DNA from: Treponema sp.
GTDB lineage: Bacteria > Spirochaetota > Spirochaetia > Treponematales > Treponemataceae
DNA: 64,000 nt
Direction: 5' to 3'
NCBI GenBank assembly: GCA_016288205.1
Contig: JAEEYO010000070.1
Coordinates: 1 to 64,000, forward strand
The notes under the pieces are model-generated. The model made no database searches. It was not told the origin of the DNA and saw only the letters and a program-made list of their open reading frames with translations. The translations under genes and the position numbers were made by a program. Below are positions 36,497 to 44,421 of the stretch, one piece after another. The stretch's first letter is position 1. Each line of letters begins with the position of its first letter.

Positions 36497-37837
36497 ATGA
36501 AACTTAAAATGAAGACTAGAATCCTCGCGGGAATTTTTATTGCGGCGGCGGCATTTTCATACGCAGAGAACGCACAGGATGACGAGAGTCTTACAGTCAC
36601 AAGCTCCGACATATTTATAGAAAGAAACAGCGGAAGGTCAATCGGAACTTCCACCGACGGATTCAATCTCTACGTGCGAAAAAAACCCGGAATTGAGTCG
36701 GTCATGCTCACGGAGACAACAAGAGACCCGGACGGAAAGGAGGACAATTTCGCCTATCGCTCGGAGACGTACAACTCGCTCAACGGTGACGAAATTCGCG
36801 TGTTGCAGGGAAAAAAGCTCACGTCAAAGGACGCACAGTTCAGCCTGATCTCATCCACCGTGGGATATCACCCGCGCCTGGGAGAGTGCTTTTTGATTTA
36901 CATCCCCAAACGGATTGTCTACGGCTATCCATGGACGAGAAACGGAGCCATCACAATCTCCAAGGGCACATTCGTAAACATCCGCACGTTCAACAAAAAA
37001 TACGGCGACTATTCCGGCAAATGGAAGGACAATCCCTTCATGTTCGACTTCACATCACCGGCTGTAAAGAACGACGCGAAATCTGACCCGCCCGCGCCGG
37101 AAAAAAACGTTACGTCGGTAAAAACAGAAGTGACGACCACCACAACGACCACAGTCACCGAAACAACCGTGGAAGAAAATGTGGAGGATGAGGAAGAAGA
37201 AATTGAGGAAGTAGTTCCGAGCGACGAATACAACACGACCGCGACAGAGACATTCGGCAACATTGCGAAAAAAGCAAAAGGAAAATCCGTAATCTCAAAG
37301 GGGCCGACAACATTGCCGGAAGATTTGCGCAAGCTCCTCGGACAGATTAAAATCAAGGCGGACGTTGACGTTGTGTTTGCTATCGACACGACGGGCAGCA
37401 TGAGGGACGACCTTCTTTCGCTCAAGACAAGGTGGATTCCGAGCCTCATAAATCAGGCAAAAGAATTCGGCAGCCTCAGGGTGGGTCTTGTCTTCTACAG
37501 GGATTTTTTGGATGACTACAACTACAAGGGACTCCCGGTAAAAATCTTTGACTTCACCGAAAACATAGATGAAGTAAGCGAGCACTTGAATTCAATCACA
37601 ATCCGGGGCAACGAAGGCGGAGATGTTCCCGAGGCAGTTTACGAAGCACTCTACGCATCGCTCACATATTTTGAGTGGAGACCGAATGCCGACAAAAACA
37701 TCATCCTGATTGGAGACGCCGAGCCGCACCCCTACCCCAAGGGAACCAAAAAGATTTCCGAAGCTGATGTGATGTCACTTGCAAATGAAAAGAATGTAAA
37801 AATCAACACAATCATCGTGCCAAACACCATTGAGTAA
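36497..37837 (+). CDS. Exported von Willebrand factor A domain protein
   Basis: About 446 residues from the ATG at 36497, with AAAGGAGG correctly spaced (the track begins 21 nt earlier). Signal peptide TRILAGIFIAAAAFSYA. An N-terminal domain (~25-185) is followed by a Thr/Glu-rich linker (~200-245, repeated Thr then acidic) and a C-terminal VWA domain with MIDAS motif DTTGSM (~295) and GNEGGDVPEA. VWA domains bind metal and mediate protein contacts outside the cytoplasm. It is transcribed divergently from the UgpC-type gene; a heptamer repeat follows its stop. Confidence 0.85.
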   Translation: MKLKMKTRILAGIFIAAAAFSYAENAQDDESLTVTSSDIFIERNSGRSIGTSTDGFNLYVRKKPGIESVMLTETTRDPDGKEDNFAYRSETYNSLNGDEIRVLQGKKLTSKDAQFSLISSTVGYHPRLGECFLIYIPKRIVYGYPWTRNGAITISKGTFVNIRTFNKKYGDYSGKWKDNPFMFDFTSPAVKNDAKSDPPAPEKNVTSVKTEVTTTTTTTVTETTVEENVEDEEEEIEEVVPSDEYNTTATETFGNIAKKAKGKSVISKGPTTLPEDLRKLLGQIKIKADVDVVFAIDTTGSMRDDLLSLKTRWIPSLINQAKEFGSLRVGLVFYRDFLDDYNYKGLPVKIFDFTENIDEVSEHLNSITIRGNEGGDVPEAVYEALYASLTYFEWRPNADKNIILIGDAEPHPYPKGTKKISEADVMSLANEKNVKINTIIVPNTIE

Positions 37838-37878
37838 GTGGAAAGTGGAGAGTGGAGAGTGGAAAGTTGAAAGCTGGG
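37838..37878 (+). repeat. Heptameric GTGGARA tandem repeat tract
   Basis: GTGGAAA GTGGAGA GTGGAGA GTGGAAA GTTGAAA between the stops of the convergent VWA and EamA genes. Confidence 0.75.
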
Positions 37879-37880
37879 GA

Positions 37881-38768
37881 TTACTTTTTCTGATTGCTGA
37901 TTATGATTCCGGCAAGGACGAAGGTAATTCCCACGACCACGCTCCATGTCATTTTTTCATTGAACCACAGGATTCCATTTAAAGTCGCGACAACAGGTTC
38001 CACCGACGCAATGATGGATGCCTGTCCGTTCTCTACAGATTTTAATCCGAGCGTGTAAGTAATGTAAGGAACCACGGTAGAGACAATCACGAAGACAAGC
38101 GCAAGGCCCATGCTTTCCCAGGACCCCGACACGACACGGGCCACATTCAAGGGACGTGCAAAAAACAAAGTTGCAAGCGACGCAAAGACAAAGGTGTAAA
38201 AGCTGATTGTGTAAGACTCATACCCACGCTCAAGCGCAAATCGACTGAAGATTGAATAAAGCGCGTAACCGAGTCCTGCCCCAAGCCCTATTATAATAGA
38301 AGAAAAATCCAAGCGACCAGACGCACCGCTGAAAACTCCCGTCACAAAAATAAGACCGACAAATGAAAGCACAAGCGCAATCCCCTTTCTGATTGTGAGA
38401 CGCTCCTTAAAGCAGAACGCTGAAATAACCATCACAAAAGCGGGGGCGGTATAAAGAAGAATTGCAGCGACCGAAAGAGACGTAATCGTAATCTCCTTGA
38501 AATAACACAGATTGAAAAACACAATGCTCAAAAGTCCTGTCCCGACAAAGCACCACAAATCCCTGAGCTTGATTTTAAAAAGATTTTTGTCCTTGATGAA
38601 AATCAGGATGAGCATAAAAACGGAAGTAAGCAAGGCACGGAGAAAAACAATATCCCACGAAGTCAGCCCCATTTCGTTGAGCGGTCTCACAAAAAGACCC
38701 ATGCAGCCCCAGAGAATTCCCGCAATCAAAATGAGCAGTCTGCCCACAAAAAAAGATTTCCGTTCCAT
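37881..38768 (-). CDS. EamA/DMT family transporter
   Basis: About 295 residues from the ATG at 38768 (GGGAG, 6 nt). Ten hydrophobic segments form two EamA halves (ILIAGILWGCMGLFVRPL near the start; IIIGLGAGLGYALYSIFSRF opening the second half; GILWFNEKMTWSVVVGITFV near the end). Members export amino acids or other metabolites; the substrate here is unknown. It is convergent with the VWA gene and divergent from the binding-protein operon. Confidence 0.9.
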   Translation of the reverse strand: MERKSFFVGRLLILIAGILWGCMGLFVRPLNEMGLTSWDIVFLRALLTSVFMLILIFIKDKNLFKIKLRDLWCFVGTGLLSIVFFNLCYFKEITITSLSVAAILLYTAPAFVMVISAFCFKERLTIRKGIALVLSFVGLIFVTGVFSGASGRLDFSSIIIGLGAGLGYALYSIFSRFALERGYESYTISFYTFVFASLATLFFARPLNVARVVSGSWESMGLALVFVIVSTVVPYITYTLGLKSVENGQASIIASVEPVVATLNGILWFNEKMTWSVVVGITFVLAGIIISNQKK

Positions 38769-38971
38769 GCCACGCTCCCAAATCAATGTCCGATATACTA
38801 GCACAAAATGATTTTAATTTCCAGCGACCAAAGATTTCATACACGGAAATATGCCGATTACTGTTTCCTGCGCCGCAAATCTCCCCCCGATTCAAGTTTT
38901 GAGGAAAATGTGCCGAAATACCTACCGATAGGAAAAAAGCGTTTTCTTGCCATTTTTTCCAAGGAGATTGT

Positions 38972-39839
38972 ATGTCAGCCCCCCCCCCTCTTATTTATAC
39001 AGCCGTATAGTAAATTTTTCCGAAGATTCTTCTCTTTCGGACTGATTTTTTTTCTCTCTGCCCTAATCCTTCCTACTTCCATTTTTGCACAGACATCCTC
39101 AAAAAACAATGACGGCGATATAGCAGGAATTCTTAGCCGCGGTGAGCTCAGGGTCGCCATAACAGCGGTGGACCAGCCTCCGTTTTATTTTGTTGACAGG
39201 AGCGGAAACCTTGCCGGCTATGACATCGACATTGCCACAAAGATGGCCGATGAGCTTGGCGTAAAGCTTGTAATTACAAGGGACGCGCCATCATTCAATG
39301 ACCTTGTTACTTTGGTCTCATCGGGAAAAGCAGATCTCGCGGTATCAAAACTCAGCAAGACTCTTACAAGATCCAAGACCGTAAAATTTTCGACCCCGTA
39401 CATGACTTTCAGACAGGGACTTTTGTTCAACCGACTCCAGCTTGCGAAGGTTGCCAGTGAAAGCGAGGTCAAAAACTATGTGAGAAATTACACCGGTACA
39501 ATCGGCGTGATTGCCAACTCGTCCTACGCAAATTATGCGAAAATCAATTTTCCCCATGCCGTCATAAAGGAATACAAGACATGGGAGGAAGCTGTTGAGG
39601 CCCTTGTGAACGGCGAAGTGCTTTCCGTTTACCGCGATGAGCTGGAAATAAAAAAAGTTTTGTCCTCGGTTCCTCAGAGCGCGCTTTCGTTCAAGCCCAT
39701 GTATTTCAAAGACCTTACGGATCCAATTGCCATTGCGGTCAAGAGCGAGAATACCCAGCTTCTTTACTGGGTCAACTTTTTCCTTGAAAGCCAGAAGAAA
39801 ATGACTGCCGAAGAAATTCTTTCGACCTATACATACTAA
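38972..39839 (+). CDS. Periplasmic amino-acid-type solute-binding protein; start separated by a C10 tract
   Basis: The clear coding part is a bacterial extracellular solute-binding family 3 domain: signal segment (SFGLIFFLSALILPTSIFA), RGELRVAITAVDQPPFYFVD, LAGYDIDIATKMADELG, DLAVSKLSKT, and TAEEILSTY at the end. The ATG at 38972 has an ideal AAGGAG site 5 nt upstream but reads only 12 codons before TAG. Removing one C from the run at 38979-38988 joins it to the main frame (MSAPPPLLFIQPYS). The track's in-frame ATG at 38808 has no ribosome site. The gene is either phase variable (OFF as sequenced) or has a homopolymer error. It probably binds an acidic or polar amino acid for the adjacent sensor. 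Confidence 0.8.
38979..38988 (+). repeat. Poly-C tract (C10), candidate phase-variation switch
   Basis: Ten consecutive C lie 4 nt after the ATG at 38972. With nine C the start codon is in frame with the solute-binding protein; with ten it ends after 12 codons. Homopolymeric G/C tracts that control expression are known in Treponema pallidum. Confidence 0.7.
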
Positions 39840-39851
39840 GGAGAGTGTTAG

Positions 39852-42800
39852 ATGTTCGGAAAAATATTGAAAAATCCCTTAACAATTTTTGTTGCGGTTG
39901 CGTTGGGAATTCTGTTGGGCATCTATGAAAAGCAGCTTTCACTGTCACTTGGGGTAATAGGAGACGCTTACCTGAATCTCTTCCAGATGACAGTAATTCC
40001 GATTCTCGTTACATCAATCGTGGCAAGCCTTGCCCAGCTCATAAAGGACAAGAACGCACGCCGCCATATAATCAAAATCATTTTCGTATTTCTGATTATG
40101 CTTACGGTGACATCCGTGTTCGGAACTTTCGCCGGAATAATCGGAAAGCCGGGAGAAAATCTTGGTGAGTCCACTACGGAGGTTTTGGACAGCATAATCA
40201 AAAAATCAACGGACACTTCTCAGGATGAAATGTCGCTCTACGATGCCTCGGAGGATGTCTCGCAGGAAAAATCTTCAATTGCGAATTTCTTCCTCAACAT
40301 AATTCCGTCAAACATTTTCAATTCCTTCAGTTCCGGCTCCATACTGCAGCTTGTTTTTTTCAGTATATTATTTGGAATAGCAATAGGCTTCTTGAAGGAT
40401 GAGTCATCGACAAGGCTCATAAACGGTGCGGTATCGCTGAAAGAGTCATTCCAGAAGCTGATTAACTGGACTATGTACGGTCTGCCCTTTGGCCTCGTTT
40501 TTCTTATGGCAAAACAGATTGCGCAGGTCGGAGTTGAAATACTACTTGCAATGGTGAAATTCATTGTCGTGTTCTACGGTGCAGGACTTGCAGCAATAAT
40601 TATCTGTACGCTGATAATCTGGATAAAGTCGGGAATAAAAAATCCTCTGACCGTTTTCAAGAAAGTCGCAAACCCAATCATAATCTCTTTTGCAACACGG
40701 AACAGTTTCGCAGCCCTTCCCTCATCGGTCGCCGCATTGAAGAGCCTCAACTACGACACCAACACGGTAGACCTTGTGTTCCCGCTTGGACTTACAGTTC
40801 TCAGGTTCGGAAACATAATGTACTTTGCGGTTGCCTCCTGTTTCATTTCTCAGATTTATAACACAACGCTCACGGCTCCTGTAATCGGACTGATTATCGC
40901 CGGCTCCGTTCTTGCAGGAACCGCCACGGCTGGTGCGTCCGGGCTTCTTACCCTGCCGATGATTTCACTGATTCTTGATCCAATCGGTCTTCCTGTTGAA
41001 TCCATACTTGTCGTGTTCATGGCAATTGACTCCCTTATCGACCCGATGAGGACACTCCTTATTGTCTATGTGAACGTCGCGACCACGGCACTTGTTTCGT
41101 CAAAAGATAAAAAGAAAAACCAAGATGACGTGACGCTTTCCGATGTTGATTTCGAATCAATAGATACAGAATCTAATGATGAAATTGAGATAGAACCAGA
41201 GAAGATTGTGGTGGTGGATGTTGAAGACAAGCATGAAATTCCCGAAGAAAGTCTGTCTACCGCAAAGGCCGTTTCTGTACGAGGGGATGCAAATGTTTCC
41301 GCCGTGAATAAAAAATCAGAGCTGGTTATCCCGAACCATACGACCGGCACACAAAGCAAGGATGTCCGCACCCACAAGGATGGAATGAAAGTAAAAATCC
41401 GTGACGCTCTCATTGTGGTAAACACATTGCTCATTGTCGCAACCGCAGCGGTCATAATCTGGGTAAGCTCACACGGAACGAAGGACTCCGTTTATTCGGT
41501 ATCGAACAATCTTGTCACGGAAATCCTCCAGTCCATCGACACAAAGCTTGAGGCATATTATACGCCGGCATCACAGGAAATCCACAGCATAATGCATCAC
41601 TACTGGAACGAGGACACATACCATTTCCAGAGCGACGACGAGATTGCCCTTGACTATTTTATGGAGATTCTTGAAACCCACAAGGAATTCGCTATGGTCT
41701 ACTTCGGGGACACAAAGGGAAACCTTATAATGGGACGGAGAATGCCGGACGGTTCACTCACGCGGCGTTACATAACAAGGGTTGACGACACGGTTTACAC
41801 AAGATACGTGCATGAAAACAGAATCTACAACGCGACTTTCCCGAACACAACGGAGAGCGCGTCAACAGGATACGACCCAAGGACGAGGGGCTGGTACAAA
41901 AAGGCTGTCTCACAGAAACGCACTGTCTGGACAAATGTCTACATATTTGCGACCGACAACATGCCCGGATTCTCATGCGCCTCTCCAATCTATGATGACG
42001 ACGGAAATCTTTTGGGAGTCGCCTGCATAGACATAGGCATAAGAGACCTGTCGCTTTATCTTGGAAAAATCTCCACACCCGCGAACTCTCGCCTTTTCAT
42101 CTACGACCAGGACAACCAGATTATTGCAAAACCGCTTTCGGAAACAGATTCCATAGATACACTTCTGAACGTTCATCCAGAGGCGGACGGCACCAGCACT
42201 TACACGATGAAAAACGTCGACGACAACTCCGACCCCATAATATCCGGCGCATTCAGATTCTGCAAGGGAAAGGAAAACTCGAACGAAATATCGCTGTTCG
42301 AAACTGACGGCAAAAAATATTTCTGCAAGCTGGACTCAATGACAATCGACAACGAGCTTTCTCTGAACGTGGGCATGGTCATTCCCGACGAGGACATAAT
42401 GGGAATTGTCTACAAAAACAACAGGACTGTGATGATTATCTCGATTGTGGTTATTGTCATTGCGATTGTGATTTCCATACTCATCTCCTCCCTCATTTCA
42501 AAACCGATGAAAGTTCTTTCAAACGAGATGGACAACATCAGGAAACTTTCAATTGAGGAGGACAATGTTGACATTGATTCAGGCATAAAGGAAATCGACA
42601 CGATGGTTGACTCATTCCAAGGCATGAAACAGGGACTGATGAACTTCAAGAAATACGTTCCCTCAGATCTTGTGTCCATGCTGATTCGGGACAACCAGAA
42701 CGCTGAGATTGGCGGTAAAAAGCAGTGCCTCACGCTAATGTTCTCGGACATAGAGAATTTTACGGGCATTGCGGAAAGGACAAAACCGGAAGAGCTTATC

Positions 42801-43505
42801 GGGCGGCTCTACGACTATTTCTCTCTCCTCGCCCACACAATCACGGACAACAAGGGAACCATAGACAAGTACATCGGGGACTCAATCATGGCGTTCTGGG
42901 GTGCGCCTGTGGACATTGAGACGAAGACCCATGCTCGTCTTGCCTGTCGTTCCGCTCTTACGTGCCAGATGCAGGGATTCAATCTTTCCAACATTTGGTC
43001 AAGGGAAGGAAAGCCGAGGTTCCGAACAAGATTTGGAATCCATACCGGTGAGGTCGTCGTAGGAAACATGGGCTCTGACGAAAGAATCAACTACACGGTT
43101 CTTGGAGACAGCGTGAATCTCGCGAGCCGGCTTGAGGGACTGAACAAATATTATGGAACAGAAATCATAGCCAGCGGGGCAACGCATGAGCTTGTCAAGG
43201 ATGAATTCGAATTCCGTCTTCTGGATAAAATAACCGTAAAGGGCAAGGTGCTTCCAATCTTCATTTACGAGCTTCTTGCCGAGAAAGGAAAAATTGACCA
43301 GAAGATTTTGAAAACATACGAAGTATATGAGATGGGTCTCAATTATTATTTCGACGGAGACTGGGACAAATGCATCAACTACATGAGCTTCGTGATTGAA
43401 CGAATTGATGATAGTGCCGCAAAAGTAATAAAAGAGCGCGCGGAAAAATTCAAACTGAATCCACCCGCAAACTGGAGCGGAATATATGCCTTTGACAAAA
43501 AATAG
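39852..43505 (+). CDS. Symporter-like (SDF) - Cache - HAMP - class III nucleotide cyclase fusion
   Basis: 1217 residues; AAGGAG lies 8-9 nt before the ATG, 12 bp after the binding-protein gene. Residues ~1-415 are a glutamate/dicarboxylate-transporter (SDF) domain: HP1-like ATRNSFAALP (~280), GLTVLRFGN (~313), IDPMRT (~395). An acidic linker (~415-515), a membrane helix (~519-538), a dCache sensor (YFGDTKGNLIMG ~616; YDPRTRGWYKKA ~673), a second helix (~859-880), HAMP, then the cyclase (~950-1150). Cyclase residues look complete: FSDIENFT and GDSIMAFWG (metal Asp), Lys in KYIGD and Thr in YTVLG (adenine contacts), Asn and Arg in GDSVNLASRLE. Likely makes cAMP in response to an extracellular or transported amino acid. 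NMDGT, the sodium motif of known transporters, is replaced by LRFGN. Confidence 0.93.
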   Translation: MFGKILKNPLTIFVAVALGILLGIYEKQLSLSLGVIGDAYLNLFQMTVIPILVTSIVASLAQLIKDKNARRHIIKIIFVFLIMLTVTSVFGTFAGIIGKPGENLGESTTEVLDSIIKKSTDTSQDEMSLYDASEDVSQEKSSIANFFLNIIPSNIFNSFSSGSILQLVFFSILFGIAIGFLKDESSTRLINGAVSLKESFQKLINWTMYGLPFGLVFLMAKQIAQVGVEILLAMVKFIVVFYGAGLAAIIICTLIIWIKSGIKNPLTVFKKVANPIIISFATRNSFAALPSSVAALKSLNYDTNTVDLVFPLGLTVLRFGNIMYFAVASCFISQIYNTTLTAPVIGLIIAGSVLAGTATAGASGLLTLPMISLILDPIGLPVESILVVFMAIDSLIDPMRTLLIVYVNVATTALVSSKDKKKNQDDVTLSDVDFESIDTESNDEIEIEPEKIVVVDVEDKHEIPEESLSTAKAVSVRGDANVSAVNKKSELVIPNHTTGTQSKDVRTHKDGMKVKIRDALIVVNTLLIVATAAVIIWVSSHGTKDSVYSVSNNLVTEILQSIDTKLEAYYTPASQEIHSIMHHYWNEDTYHFQSDDEIALDYFMEILETHKEFAMVYFGDTKGNLIMGRRMPDGSLTRRYITRVDDTVYTRYVHENRIYNATFPNTTESASTGYDPRTRGWYKKAVSQKRTVWTNVYIFATDNMPGFSCASPIYDDDGNLLGVACIDIGIRDLSLYLGKISTPANSRLFIYDQDNQIIAKPLSETDSIDTLLNVHPEADGTSTYTMKNVDDNSDPIISGAFRFCKGKENSNEISLFETDGKKYFCKLDSMTIDNELSLNVGMVIPDEDIMGIVYKNNRTVMIISIVVIVIAIVISILISSLISKPMKVLSNEMDNIRKLSIEEDNVDIDSGIKEIDTMVDSFQGMKQGLMNFKKYVPSDLVSMLIRDNQNAEIGGKKQCLTLMFSDIENFTGIAERTKPEELIGRLYDYFSLLAHTITDNKGTIDKYIGDSIMAFWGAPVDIETKTHARLACRSALTCQMQGFNLSNIWSREGKPRFRTRFGIHTGEVVVGNMGSDERINYTVLGDSVNLASRLEGLNKYYGTEIIASGATHELVKDEFEFRLLDKITVKGKVLPIFIYELLAEKGKIDQKILKTYEVYEMGLNYYFDGDWDKCINYMSFVIERIDDSAAKVIKERAEKFKLNPPANWSGIYAFDKK

Positions 43506-44253
43506 ACCTGCGATCGGCATAGTTGGCGGTGTTGGTCCCTATGCCGGTCTTGATTTGGAAAAGAAAGTCTTTGACAGTGTGGATGCACATTGCGACCAGG
43601 ATTATCCTGACGTGATGATGATTTCCGCACCCGCATTGATTTCCGACCGCTCATATTACATAATGCACCCGGAGACCGACAACCCCTGCACGGGAATTGA
43701 ATATGTGATTCAGAAACTCGCCGACGCCGGTGCAACACACATAGCGATTCCCTGCAACACGGCACATTCACCAATCATCATGAATCAGGTCCGCAAGTTC
43801 ATAGAGATAAACGGAATAGATGTCACTTTGCTGAACATTGTCGAAGAGACTTGGAAATGGGTGAAGGAAAAATGTTCGAGCAGGGACATTGTTCTGTATG
43901 CAACTAAGGGAACATACTGGTCTGGTGTGTACCGAAAATTCTTTGACAGCGACGGAACGACCAGAATTGTGGAACCGGACGATGAAGACAAGAGCTTGAT
44001 TTGGGATGCAATCTACAGCCGTGAATTTGGAATAAAGGCTTTCTCGAACCCGGTGAAGGATCAGGCCCTTCAAAACTTTATGACCGTTACAGAAAAAATG
44101 ATTTCACGCGGATACGACACTTTCATAATGGGGTGCACTGAAATTCCCCTTGCGATGGGACGGTTCAAACTTCCCATAACACTCATAGACCCCGCCAAGA
44201 TTCTTGCCCGCGCCCTTGTGAAAGCCGTCTGCCCTGAAAGACTGAAGGAATAA
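43486..44253 (+). CDS. Aspartate/glutamate racemase family protein
   Basis: 255 residues. GIVGGVGPYAGLDLEKKV at the N-terminus, then the two catalytic cysteines in IPCNTAHSP (~residue 88) and MGCTEIPLAMG (~218), the paired acid/base residues of cofactor-independent Asp/Glu racemases. It interconverts L and D forms of an acidic amino acid or a close relative. It starts 20 bp inside the symporter-cyclase gene with GGAG 8 nt upstream, so the two are translationally coupled. This suggests that the signal or transported ligand is an amino acid whose D form is made or consumed here. Confidence 0.92.
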   Translation: MPLTKNRPAIGIVGGVGPYAGLDLEKKVFDSVDAHCDQDYPDVMMISAPALISDRSYYIMHPETDNPCTGIEYVIQKLADAGATHIAIPCNTAHSPIIMNQVRKFIEINGIDVTLLNIVEETWKWVKEKCSSRDIVLYATKGTYWSGVYRKFFDSDGTTRIVEPDDEDKSLIWDAIYSREFGIKAFSNPVKDQALQNFMTVTEKMISRGYDTFIMGCTEIPLAMGRFKLPITLIDPAKILARALVKAVCPERLKE

Positions 44254-44357
44254 GTCTGATCAAATCAAAAGTTATTCCCACAATCACACTCCCCTCGTCC
44301 AGTGTTCGAGCATACAATAACAAGGCCGGCCTATTTTCAACAATCTGTCTCAATCTG

Positions 44358-44386
44358 TTTACAAAAGATTGAAATAAGATTATAAT
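44358..44386 (+). promoter_or_regulatory. Promoter of the M16 peptidase gene
   Basis: TTTACA (44358-44363), 17 bp, TATAAT (44381-44386), with a ~30 nt leader. Confidence 0.65.
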
Positions 44387-44421
44387 ATTGAATAAACATT
44401 AAACAAAAAGTGAGAAAGAAA

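Noticed and set aside
37009-37449. 146-aa minus-strand ORF in the VWA gene
   Set aside because: Low-complexity Ser/Val/Thr shadow of the Thr/Glu-rich linker.
38808-38971. N-terminal extension of the binding protein given by the ORF track
   Set aside because: No ribosome site, low similarity to a signal peptide, and a far better start signal (AAGGAG-ATG) at 38972 one C out of frame.
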